A model generated the notes under the pieces. That model made no database searches. It was not told the DNA's origin and was given only the letters and a program-made list of their open reading frames with translations. Positions 53,440 through 64,000 of a stretch of DNA of 64,000 nucleotides are shown piece after piece. Every line of letters starts with the position of its first letter. Positions within the stretch are counted from its first letter, which is position 1. The stretch is from the NCBI GenBank assembly GCA_029582155.1, contig CM055897.1, positions 90,456,329 through 90,520,328 on the forward strand, read 5' to 3'. The stretch comes from Panopea generosa (taxonomy: Eukaryota; Mollusca; Bivalvia; Adapedonta; Hiatellidae). The position numbers and the translations under genes are program-made.

Positions 53440-53950
53440 ACATTGGCTTTTTATAAATCTTGGAAACACAACTCCTCCTGTACCAACTAACGTATATTTG
53501 TGACTTTGATATCAAAAGAAAGGGTTTGATTGTAACTTTGGATGTTGAACTTTTCTTTTTAAAATTTAAAGAAACAAAAAAATTTTACGCTAACAGTTTA
53601 ATTTTTTTTGTATTAATAATTTTCTCTTTTTTTTAAAAACTTCTTCAAATATCTATATGAAATTTTCACCACTGAGTAGAACTTGCTTCGTCATCTTTCT
53701 ATTGTGTGTTCAAATGTATTTGTTTAATCAAGTACACTAGTTTTTTGTTAACAAAATAAAGTTTTGTAAAAATTCCATTTTTTGTTTTCAACCCGTAATA
53801 ATCTTAAATTAAGAAGATTGGAAATATTGGAAGATTGGACAATTGGAAATACATGCAGTCACCATTTTTATCAGTTTTTATTATTATATTCAGAAAAAGA
53901 TTCAAAGAGAAATATTAAAAGTGCCCCTGAAATTTCAGCCTATATATAAT
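53440..53950 (+). repeat. dispersed repeat, right copy
   Basis: Second copy of the 47640-48220 repeat, with AAATCTTGGAAACACAACTC, TGATATCAAAAGAAA, CTTGCTTCGTCATCTTTCT and TTTTGTTTTCAACCCGTAAT. The pair brackets the Ser-Pro-rich exon. Confidence 0.6.
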
Positions 53951-54154
53951 ATTGATAGTAGTCTGCCAGTCTCTGTAATTAAGTCACTGCTTTGGTGTAG
54001 GGGCAAGAAAATTTAAAGAGATTTCTATCATATTTGTTCTTAATTGTTGTATTGTATTCATGAATTAAATAAATTTTAAGAGTATAAATTGTAAACAGTT
54101 TTGAGTAAATGTATGTACTATGTTTTGGATCCAATTATTTATGTTATTGCACCC

Positions 54155-54324
54155 CAACCTTTCAAAGAAAGCAGAGACATACAGTTACGACCCCATCCAT
54201 CCGCTACAATTTCCCTTGTCAGACTAATTCATGCAGTTTTCATGTTGCTCATTTGGAACAACCAAAGAAGTGGAACACACAAACACAGTTTTGATGAAAT
54301 TCAGGATAAATATTGACATTAGTA
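54155..54324 (+). repeat. left direct repeat flanking the 81-bp satellite
   Basis: Shares TTTCAAAGAAAGC, CAATTTCCCTTGTCAGACTA, CATTTGGAACAACCA, CAAACACAGTTTTG and ATTGACATTAGTA with 58870-59043 in the same order. About 80-85% alike by eye. Confidence 0.88.
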
Positions 54325-54577
54325 ATTGGTTGTCTGATGTTTAGCGTCACTTTCAACATTTTTTCAATTTATTATGATGGTGTCTACTTGAGACAGTGTT
54401 TGAAGTGCTGCCAAACTGGAGTATCATGCCACAAACACATGATACTGACAACAGACCTGGAACCTCTTGGTACTGAGGGAGGAAGCTTGTTGCTAATAGT
54501 GCCATTTTCATGTCTTGGTATGACCCTACTGGGGAGCTAACCCACAACCTTCCACATGCAAAGCAGATGCTCTGCAG
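54325..54577 (-). mobile_element. SINE family C, whose head seeds the satellite
   Basis: A body with GTGTCTACTTGAGACAGTGT and GGAGTATCATGCCACAAACA. In the minus sense the head reads GCAGAGCATCTGCTTTGCAT + GTGGAAGGTTGTGGGTTAGC, a tRNA-like A and B region. The segment ACAACCTTCCACATGCAAAG + CAGATGCTC is identical to part of the 81-bp unit that follows at once. Confidence 0.8.
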
Positions 54578-57500
54578 CTGCAGTCATTAGGATAACTGGA
54601 CATGTGCACGTTGTCACAATTACCACAACCTTCCACATGCAAAGCAGATGCTCCGCAGCTGCAGTCATTAGGATAACTGGACATGTGCACGTTGTCACAA
54701 TTACCACAACCTTCCACATGCAAAGCAGATGCTCCGCAGCTGCAGTCATTAGGATAACTGGACATGTGCACGTTGTCACAATTACCACAACCTTCCACAT
54801 GCAAAGCAGATGCTCCGCAGCTGCAGTCATTAGGAAAACTGGACATGTGCACGTTGTCACAACTACCACAACCTTCCACATGCAAAGCAGATGCTCCGCA
54901 GCTGCAGTCATTAGGATAACTGGACATGTGCACGTTGTCACAACTACCACAACCTTCCACATGCAAAGCAGATGCTCCGCAGCTGCAGTCATTAGGATAA
55001 CTGGACATGTGCACGTTGTCACAACTACCACAACCTTCCACATGCAAAGCAGATGCTCCGCAGCTGCAGTCATTAGGATAACTGGACATGTGCACGTTGT
55101 CACAACTACCACAACCTTCCACATGCAAAGCAGATGCTCCGCAGCTGCAGTCATTAGGATAACTGGACATGTGCACGTTGTCACAACTACCACAACCTTC
55201 CACATGCAAAGCAGATGCTCCGCAGCTGCAGTCATTAGGATAACTGGACATGTGCACGTTGTCACAACTACCACAACCTTCCACATGCAAAGCAGATGCT
55301 CCGCAGCTGCAAACATTAGGATAACTGGACATGTGCACGTTGTCACAACTACAACAACCTTCCACATGCAAAGCAGATGCTCCGCAGCTGCAGTCATTAG
55401 GATAACTGGACATGTGCACGTTGTCACAACTACCACAACCTTCCACATGCAAAGCAGATGCTCCGCAGCTGCAGTCATTAGGATAACTGGACATGTGCAC
55501 GTTGTCACAACTACCACAACCTTCCACATGCAAAGCTAATGCTCCGCAGCTGCAGTCATTAGGATAACTGGACATGTGCACGTTGTCACAACTACCACAA
55601 CCTTCCACATGCAAAGCAGATGCTCCGCAGCTGCAGTCATTAGGATAACTGGACATGTGCACGTTGTCACAACTACCACAACCTTCCACTTGCAAAGCAG
55701 ATGCTCCGCAGCTGCAGTCATTAGGATAACTGGACATGTGCACGTTGTCACAACTACCACAACCTTCCACATGCAAAGCAGATGCTCCGCAGCTGCAGTC
55801 ATTAGGATAACTGGACATGTGCACGTTGTCACAACTACCACAACCTTCCACATGCAAAGCAGATGCTCCGCAGCTGCAGTCATTAGGATAACTGGACATG
55901 TGCACGTTGTCACAACTACCACAACCTTCCACATGCAAAGCAGATGCTCCACAGCTGCAGTCATTAGGATAACTGGACATGTGCACGTTGTCACAATTAC
56001 CACAACCTTCCACATGCAAAGCAGTCATTAGGATAACTGGACATGTGCACGTTGTCACAACTACCACAACCTTCCACTTGCAAAGCAGATGCTCCGCAGC
56101 TGCAGTCATTAGGATAACTGGACATGTGCACGTTGTCACAACTACCACAACCTTCCACATGCAAAGCAGATGCTCCGCAGCTGCAGTCATTAGGATAACT
56201 GGACATGTGCACGTTGTCACAACTACCACAACCTTCCACATGCAAAGCAGATGCTCCGCAGCTGCAGTCATTAGGATAACTGGACATGTGCACGTTGTCA
56301 CAACTACCACAACCTTCCACATGCAAAGCAGATGCTCCACAGCTGCAGTCATTAGGATAACTGGACATGTGCACGTTGTCACAATTACCACAACCTTCCA
56401 CATGCAAAGCAGTCATTAGGATAACTGGACATGTGCACGTTGTCACAATTACCACAACCTTCCACATGCAAAGCAGATGCTCCACAGCTGCAGTCATTAG
56501 GATAACTGGACATGTGCATGTTGTCACAATTACCACAACCTTCCACATGCAAAGCAGATGCTCCACAGCTGCAGTCATTAGGATAATTGTCACAATTACC
56601 ACAACCTTCCACATGCAAAGCAGATGCTCCACAGCTGCAGTCATTAGGATAACTGGACATGTGCACGTTGTCATAATTACCACAACCTTCCACATGCAAA
56701 GCAGATACTCTGCAGCTGCAGTCATTAGGATAACTGGACATGTGCACGTTGTCATAATTACCACAACCTTCCACATGCAAAGCAGATGCTCCACAGCTGC
56801 AGTCATTAGGATAACTGGACATGTGCACGTTGTCACAATTACCACAACCTTCCACATGCAAAGCAGATGCTCCGCAGCTGCAGTCATTAGGATAACTGGA
56901 CATGTGCACGTTGTCACAACTACCACAACCTTCCACATGCAAAGCAGATGCTCCGCAGCTGCAGTCATTAGGATAACTGGACATGTGCACGTTGTCACAA
57001 CTACCACAACCTTCCACATGCAAAGCAGATGCTCCGCAGCTGCAGTCATTAGGATAACTGGACATGTGCATGTTGTCACAATTACCACAACCTTCCACAT
57101 GCAAAGCAGATGCTCCGCAGCTGCAGTCATTAGGATAACTGGACATGTGCACGTTGTCACAATTACCACAACCTTCCACATGCAAAGCAGATGCTCCGCA
57201 GCTGCAGTCATTAGGATAACTGGACATGTGCACGTTGTCACAATTACCACAACCTTCCACATGCAAAGCAGATGCTCCGCAGCTGCAGTCATTAGGATAA
57301 CTGGACATGTGCACGTTGTCACAATTACCACAACCTTCCACATGCAAAGCAGATGCTCCGCAGCTGCAGTCATTAGGATAACTGGACATGTGCACGTTGT
57401 CACAATTACCACAACCTTCCACATGCAAAGCAGATGCTCCGCAGCTGCAGTCATTAGGATAACTGGACATGTGCACGTTGTCACAATTACCACAACCTTC

Positions 57501-58873
57501 CACATGCAAAGCAGATGCTCCGCAGCTGCAGTCATTAGGATAACTGGACATGTGCACGTTGTCACAATTACCACAACCTTCCACATGCAAAGCAGATGCT
57601 CCGCAGCTGCAGTCATTAGGATAACTGGACATGTGCACGTTGTCACAATTACCACAACCTTCCACATGCAAAGCAGATGCTCCGCAGCTGCAGTCATTAG
57701 GATACCTGGACATGTGCACGTTGTCACAATTACCACAACCTTCCACATGCAAAGCAGATGCTCCGCAGCTGCAGTCATTAGGATACCTGGACATGTGCAC
57801 GTTGTCACAATTACCACAACCTTCCACATGCAAAGCAGATGCTCCGCAGCTGCAGTCATTAGGATACCTGGACATGTGCACGTTGTCACAATTACCACAA
57901 CCTTCCACATGCAAAGCAGATGCTCCGCAGCTGCAGTCATTAGGATACCTGGACATGTGCACGTTGTCACAATTACCACAACCTTCCACATGCAAAGCAG
58001 ATGCTCCGCAGCTGCAGTCATTAGGATACCTGGACATGTGCACGTTGTCACAATTACCACAACCTTCCACATGCAAAGCAGATGCTCCGCAGCTGCAGTC
58101 ATTAGGATACCTGGACATGTGCACGTTGTCACAATTACCACAACCTTCCACATGCAAAGCAGATGCTCCGCAGCTGCAGTCATTAGGATAACTGGACATG
58201 TGCACGTTGTCACAATTACCACAACCTTCCACATGCAAAGCAGATGCTCCGCAGCTGCAGTCATTAGGATAACTGGACATGTGCACGTTGTCACAACTAC
58301 CACAACCTTCCACATGCAAAGCAGATGCTCCGCAGCTGCAGTCATTAGGATAACTGGACATGTGCACGTTGTCACAACTACCACAACCTTCCACATGCAA
58401 AGCAGATGCTCCGCAGCTGCAGTCATTAGGATAACTGGACATGTGCACGTTGTCACAACTACCACAACCTTCCACATGCAAAGCAGATGCTCCGCAGCTG
58501 CAGTCATTAGGATAACTGGACATGTGCACGTTGTCACAACTACCACAACCTTCCACATGCAAAGCAGATGCTCCGCAGCTGCAGTCATTAGGATAACTGG
58601 ACATGTGCACGTTGTCACAACTACCACAACCTTCCACATGCAAAGCAGATGCTCCGCAGCTGCAGTCATTAGGATAACTGGACATGTGCACGTTGTCACA
58701 ACTACCACAACCTTCCACATGCAAAGCAGATGCTCCGCAGCTGCAGTCATTAGGATAACTGGACATGTGCACGTTGTCACAACTACCACAACCTTCCACA
58801 TGCAAAGCAGATGCTCCGCAGCTGCAGTCATTAGGATAACTGGACATGTGCACGTTGTCACAATTACCACAAC
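54543..58873. repeat. 81-bp satellite array, about 53 copies
   Basis: Units are AACCTTCCACATGCAAAGCA + GATGCTCCGCAGCTGCAGTC + ATTAGGATAACTGGACATGT + GCACGTTGTCACAATTACCA + C. Most copies differ by 0-2 bases; the main variant is ACAACTACC/ACAATTACC. Two copies lack 17 bp and one lacks 15 bp. Because 81 is a multiple of three and the unit lacks stops in several frames, open frames of 822-957 codons exist on both strands; none has gene features. The array sits between two 170-bp direct repeats. Confidence 0.97.
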
Positions 58874-59043
58874 CTTTTCAAAGAAAGCGGAGAGGTACAG
58901 TTATGTCCCCACCTATTAAGTGCAATTTCCCTTGTCAGACTAACTTGTGCAATTTTCATGTATTTCATTTGGAACAACCATCAAAATGAAGTGGAACACC
59001 AAACACAGTTTTGTTAAATTCAGGATAAAAATTGACATTAGTA
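58870..59043 (+). repeat. right direct repeat flanking the 81-bp satellite
   Basis: Starts at the array junction, where the array's CAACCTT is also the start of this repeat, and ends ATTGACATTAGTA. It is the partner of 54155-54324. The sequences beyond the two copies are unrelated. Confidence 0.88.
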
Positions 59044-59099
59044 TCAAGTGTAATTCCAATCTGTCTGTCCGTCAAGTTGGTTTATGATAAGTAATTTTC

Positions 59100-61010
59100 A
59101 ACAAGAGGTCAAAGAGGGCCTGAGGAGGCTCTACTGGCTCATAATGGCCATAGCACTTTTTGAAATTTTACAATGTTTACCCTCTTTGGGGGTCGTCTTA
59201 ACTTATGGATAAATACCCGCACAACACCCATACTGAACAAAAAGTTAATTGCTATGAAAAGGAAATACTTTAAATTCCCATACCATTCATCTGTAAAAAG
59301 AAATATAGTCCCTTTACAGACTCCTTATACAACCCAGCCCCTTGATTTCAATCGCCCACTCTTGGGGATTTGTTGTGAGCAGAAATGCTTAAGATTTTAA
59401 ACAGAAGTTGTTTTGTACACATGAATGCGAAAATGGAAATAATCAATTCGGCCTATAATATTCCAATGTAAAAATGGCCTTGCAGGGCCCCAATATATCC
59501 CAGCCTCTTGATATGCAGAATCTTCAATCCCTTGCTGATGTAAGGATAATTTACATCAAATAATAACTAGTCTGAAAGGTTATTGAGAGGAAGATTTATG
59601 AAAATTCCCAGTTTTAACCATATTGTGCTCCCTGCCACTCAGCCCCTTATGGAAATTCAATTCATTTTATTAAACAAAATCAAATTTACTGTTTCTAGAC
59701 TGCTTTAGATCACAAATTGAACAACATATTTAAAGAAATGGACAAAAAAGTGAGAATTTTCCATTTTCCCATAGTATACCTACATAAAACTCAAAGTCCC
59801 CTTTCAGGGCCTCACTACATCCCAGCGTCCCTTGATCTGTACAAATTTAAAATTATTAATCATAGGGATAATTTATATAAAATATGAACAAATTTGACTG
59901 GCCGATTGTTGAGAATATTTATGGCTAGTTCAATTTTAACCATTTTGTGACCCCACCTGGCCCCTTTTAGAAAGACAATCCTATTGAACAAAATCTTATT
60001 TGTTGTGACTAGAAGATGTTTCAAAACTCAAACTGAATAAAAAAATCATAAATGGATGAAAAAATTAGAATTTTCCATTTTCCCATAGTATTCCTATATA
60101 AAACTCAGTCCCCTAACAGGGCCCTTATACCGGTAAATACGAGTCCCTTGATTTGTACAAACTTTAAACCCATACTTATAGATTATCCCTATATCAAATA
60201 TGAACAAATTTGAATGACGGGTTGTTGAGAAGAAGATTTTTGAAATTTTTCTATTTAAACCCATTTCTTTACCCACCTTGGCCCTTGTAGAAAGTAAATT
60301 CTCCTTTTTGAACCATATCTTATTTCCTATGACTAGATGATGCTTCATAACTCGAACTGAATAATAATTTTGTCTAAATGGATAAAAAAAATGAGAATTT
60401 TCTATTTTCACAGAATCCCTATGTAAAATTCAAAGTCCCCTTTACAGGGCCCCTAAAAATATAAGTCCCATAATTCTTATCTTCATTCAAACCCCTACAC
60501 ATAGGGATAATTTATGCTGAATATGAACAAATTTGACTTACCGGTTCTTAAGAAAATGATTTTTGTAATTTTCAATTTTTACCCTTTTGGGGCCCCACCT
60601 GACCCCTCAAGAATGTTGAACCCAATCATTTTTAAACAACGCTTCTGTGAAAATTTAGGCAAAATCAGTTACTTTTTAGAAAAGAAAAATTAATGTTTAT
60701 TATAATGACATGTGTCCTCTAAGTGAACCCTCGGGGGTGGAGTCATTTTTAACCCAGGGACACCATTTGAACAAATCTAATAGAACTATATTTGGTTATC
60801 ATTACTACATGAATGTTTTAAAATCTGTTGGGCAGTTCATGAGAAGATTTTTTTAGTTTTTGACTTTTTTTTAGTAAGGATGGCCATCTTGAATTTCAAA
60901 TAGAAAAAAAAAAATCTTCTGTATAGTCTCCTATGCAATGAAAACATCCATGTGAAGTTTAAGTTTAATTGGCCTAGTGGTTTTTGGCCTTTGGCCAGTA
61001 GAGCTAAAAA
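59100..61010. repeat. dispersed mollusc-type repeat, tandem modules
   Basis: The head AAGAGGTCAAAGAGGGCCTG is followed by modules with CATTTTCCCATAGTAT and AAGTCCCCTTTACAGGGCCC recurring near 59460, 59780, 60080 and 60420, then the AACCCAGGGACACCATTTGA module and a GGCCTTTGGCCAGTAGAGCT end. Same family as 24740-26325. Confidence 0.85.
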
Positions 61011-61615
61011 TGGTCGACATATTTCAACACTAAGTGCAGGTGCAAGTTGTCACTTTTTTTGACTTAATTTTTGGTAATTTTTATTAACGTAGTGACATTT
61101 ATGTATTGTGAACACAGTTCTAGTTCAAAACTTTGGTGTTCCGGTGTTACCTTGACATTTGGGGTACAGACGTGACTTTTGGGTTCTATGTGTCCTCTTG
61201 ATGTGGTGAACAGTAACCAGTTTTACCTAGATATATTAAAATCTTTCCACATGCTAGAATTTTGTACTGGACACCAAAAGGGTACCGACAGAGACCATTA
61301 ATATATTCCACTTGCGCTTCGCGGGATAAAAGTCAGAAGTTTGTTTTCAAATATCCATTATAACATAATTATAATAGATGCATTTGCAACATGTCTTATA
61401 TTTATATTGAAGGCATTTTCAGTTCATTTCCTTACAATAAATTGATTTGAGCATATTTTTTTTATAATCAAAACTAAAAAATAATCTTAAATACTGTTAC
61501 TTTGTTATGAATTTCATTTGTACCAAATTTGGAACAGTTTGTACTTTTGTTTATCTTTTTGATGTTCACAGGACTAGAAAAAGAGGTTAAATATAGAATT
61601 TAGAAATACTGAAAA

Positions 61616-61860
61616 GGTCTTGTACATTCAAGTGGTCTATGGTGCCATTTCAAGATCACTGACCTCTCACTGCTCGGGTTGTAGAGTTGTATTCGGTCCA
61701 AAAATTTTATATGAGAAAGTTTGCCAGTTACTTGGGGGAGGACTGATTCATTTTGAGGTCTTCCTCCACCAGTAAAACAAGATTTGCCATTATATAAACC
61801 TAAAATATGTTGAAAATGGCTTTTAAATCTCCTATTAAAAAAAATAATAAAATAAATAAA
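61616..61860 (+). mobile_element. tRNA-Leu-type SINE with 12-bp target duplication
   Basis: Decayed head GTACATTCAAGTGGTCTATG, body GAGAAAGTTTGCCAGTTACT and an A-rich tail. The flanks AAATACTGAAAA (61604-61615) and AAATGCTGAAAA (61861-61872) match at 11 of 12 positions. Confidence 0.87.
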
Positions 61861-62125
61861 AAATGCTGAAAACTGAGAATTCAAGAAACGCATTTTCATG
61901 AAAATAATAATCTTTGCATTTAACTTGAAACTTACATGATCAATATCAATTGTAGATGTGGATGATGCAAATTTTGTGACCCTGACTGAACTGTTATTGC
62001 TCTTGCACATTGTAAAATTGCTGTATTTTAAAATAATATTAACTTGAGGCTATTAATCACCTACTGCGATACGTCTAATTTGCTGTTGTAAAGATGTGCC
62101 CAACTCTTGCTTTTGTAATTGATTT

Positions 62126-62409
62126 AAACTGATTGATTGATTGAATATTGAGCATCATTTTTATGCCACCGAGGGCTAACAGACAATCAGTTAACCTAAC
62201 CACTGTTTCCAGGGATTAACCAGTACTCGAGCACACCCCCATCTCTGCAAGTAACTGATAACTTTCCCACTTGAATCAGTGGTGGGAGACGAATGATAAT
62301 GAGACACAATGTTGTATATCAATCATCACGGAGACTGTTGCAGGGCGAGGGATTCGAACTCGCGACCCCTAGATTGATAGTCAGATGCGTAACCGACTGT
62401 GCTAATATG
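62126..62409 (-). mobile_element. SINE family A, copy near PNPT1
   Basis: Body as in 36345-36635 with B box GGTCGCGAGTTCGAATCC, a better match to the tRNA consensus than the other copies. The head is cut short after AGCACAGTCGGTTACGC. The tail is GATTGATT-type. Confidence 0.82.
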
Positions 62410-63260
62410 AATATGGCAGCTTGTGTAATATTACACCCAGAGAGCAAAGTACATTTGTGAGTCGGCAAGGAAAAGTTGACTTCATAAACCTTTTTCAAAG
62501 GGCCAAATAGTGCATCTGAATCGTCAAAATTTGTACTATATGGCCTTTTGTGCACTTGAGTTATGCTCTGAAAAAGCAAATTTTAAAATTTTTTAATTCT
62601 GTCGAAATAAAACCCAGTTATGGTGTTGTGCACTGCACACCACATTATTGTGCTTTACAATTGTAGTTTCAATGAATTATCTTCTAAGTTATGCTCCAGA
62701 CATGATACAGAACACAATGATGGGAAAAAAATTGGTGAACATAAACATGCAACATCTCTTATTATAGATAACTGACTACAGTACCTAATAACACTTATAA
62801 TGCCAGTATATCACAACCATGGCAAATTGTTTGTCATTTTTATTGTGTTTTAACAACAGTATATCTAGATAATATACCACCATCAGCGCTGTATTTCAGA
62901 TACATGTATCATGTAGGTACAGTAATTGACCATTATTTAGCTACAATATTTCCATGATTTGTAAGGCACTGTGTCAAAAATGCCTTCTGAATTCATTGGT
63001 GATATTCCATTATTCAAGTACTGTTAATATGAAAGATCACATAAGAGAAATAACACATGAGTATTTCTCTAAGGCATGCATGTTCTTGGAAATCCTGTAA
63101 TCTGATTGGTGGAAGTGCACAATCTCGACTACACTACTGGAATAGCTGCATGTAAAAGCATATCCGGCGTGAATAGTTGCACAAATTGACTGATTTGGCA
63201 TGCAGTTTGTTAATCACAGACGAGACCAGCATCACAAGTATTGGGTTTCCAACTAATTCA
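62410..63260. other. non-coding, probable PNPT1 3' UTR and flank
   Basis: No open frame of interest. An AATAAA on the minus strand at 62838-62843, about 420 nt past the PNPT1 stop, is a possible poly(A) signal. Confidence 0.4.
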
Positions 63261-63413
63261 TCAACTGTCTTCTATCATCTTGAATATTCTGCTGGATGGC
63301 CGTGTTATCACTTTTCTTGATATTCTAACTTTACCAGATGCTGGGTCAAGACCGAAATATTTCACTTGTATGATCTGTCCCACATCAAATCCAAGGACAC
63401 TTGGATGTGATAC
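63261..63413 (-). CDS. PNPT1: PNPT1 terminal exon (C-terminal S1 domain), partial gene
   Basis: Polynucleotide phosphorylase is the phosphorolytic 3'-5' exoribonuclease of mitochondria. This exon encodes the last 50 residues: VSHPSVLGFDVGQIIQVKYF, then GLDPASGKVRISRK and a variable tail ending MIEDS, stop at 63261-63263. It matches the end of the S1 RNA-binding domain of animal PNPT1 ([22 protein letters not shown], then a RLSRK motif). The acceptor TATTCAG|GTATCAC gives phase 0. Upstream exons would lie to the right, beyond the window. The tail after SRK is shorter than in human. Confidence 0.9.
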   Translation of the reverse strand, partial: VSHPSVLGFDVGQIIQVKYFGLDPASGKVRISRKVITRPSSRIFKMIEDS

Positions 63414-63734
63414 CTGAATAAGTAAATGAAATAAATCTTGTATTATTCTTATGTATTTATAATCAATATCAAATAGCTTTTAAAGGCATGTACAATGTAT
63501 TTAGTTTTGGTTGATTTCAATATTCTTTAGTCACATTGCCTCTGATAAACGAAATTTAAACTTTCCAGGCACACAGAGCAATTTTGATTAATTTTTACTT
63601 ACAACTATTTCTGAAATTATAACACTGTAAATATAAAATCAGAATATTCCAAATATTTCATTTTCCAATTTGCATTTTTTCATGAATTTTTTTTGTATGT
63701 ATTTTCAAAACTAGTAAGACACAAGTATTATAAC

Positions 63735-64000
63735 AAGAGGCCCATGGGCCTTTACGGTCACCTGATTATCTAAAAAACATTCACATTAATCTATTCAAAC
63801 ATAAGAAATAACTTTCTTTGTCAATTTCTCTCATATACATCATTTTTAAAGTTTACCTTGAATTTGACTGATTAAGACCTGGCCCCATGGGGAAGGAGAC
63901 CATGCAATTCACAATTTTGATTCACCCTTACGGCTTAGTTTTAAGTTACATACAACATTTTGTTACAATTGAGTATACGGTTTTTGAGAAGTCGAAAATG
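63735..64000 (+). repeat. dispersed mollusc-type repeat, cut by the window edge
   Basis: The head AACAAGAGGCCCATGGGCCT + TTACGGTCACCTGA is followed by segments shared with 44300-45000. It probably lies in the last PNPT1 intron. Confidence 0.75.

Noticed and set aside
54543-58873. CRISPR-like regular array
   Set aside because: There are no unique spacers; the whole 81-bp unit repeats. The host is an animal, with spliced genes and SINEs.
54526-58919. Open frames of 822-957 codons on both strands
   Set aside because: They follow from an 81-bp repeat without stops in several frames. There is no splice context, promoter or non-repeat domain, and opposite strands are equally open.
62319-62579. 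86-codon minus-strand frame
   Set aside because: It translates through the head of a family A SINE.

Overview
This is nuclear DNA from an animal, most likely a mollusc and probably a bivalve. It is AT-rich, its coding sequence sits in short GT-AG exons, and it is dense with tRNA-derived SINEs, terminal-inverted-repeat elements and minisatellites. The phylum is inferred from the style of the repeats; the exon structure and the two gene identities are read directly from the sequence.

Three genes are visible. (1) A complete coding sequence for a CLASRP/SWAP2 orthologue (CLK4-associating SR-rich splicing regulator) runs on the minus strand from the ATG at 37278 to the stop at 3462. I rebuilt 18 coding exons; every junction keeps phase and the total is 2142 nt (713 codons plus stop). 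(2) A plus-strand exon at 50528-51571 encodes 347 residues of an acidic, Ser-Pro-rich protein that I do not recognise; it looks like a terminal exon. (3) The last exon of PNPT1 (S1 domain of polynucleotide phosphorylase) lies on the minus strand at 63261-63413.

Layout: 1-3461 lies downstream of CLASRP and holds a 22-bp minisatellite and SINEs. 3462-37278 is CLASRP, with about 34 kb of gene for 2.1 kb of coding sequence; its introns carry most of the repeats. 37303-50500 is a gene-poor stretch with several inverted-repeat elements and a LINE ORF1 relic. 50528-51571 is the Ser-Pro-rich exon. 54155-59043 is a 4.3-kb, roughly 53-copy array of an 81-bp unit, bounded by diverged direct repeats of about 170 bp. 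59100-61010 holds dispersed mollusc-type repeats. 63261-63413 is the PNPT1 end.

The most unusual feature is the relation between tandem repeats and CLASRP splice sites. The donors of coding exons 6 and 8 lie inside the first unit of a minisatellite, so the ends of those exons are repeat sequence. Each unit of the exon-8 array carries a donor-like and an acceptor-like motif, and the array next to exon 1 repeats an acceptor-like motif. Since CLASRP is itself a splicing regulator, repeat-encoded splice sites could affect its own isoforms (inference). Other strong points are a SINE-derived 81-bp satellite open on both strands, a tandem array of tRNA-like SINE heads, a 3.8-kb element with a TA target duplication inserted into a 42-bp minisatellite, and a hAT-like element whose empty site can be read in an inverted copy nearby.
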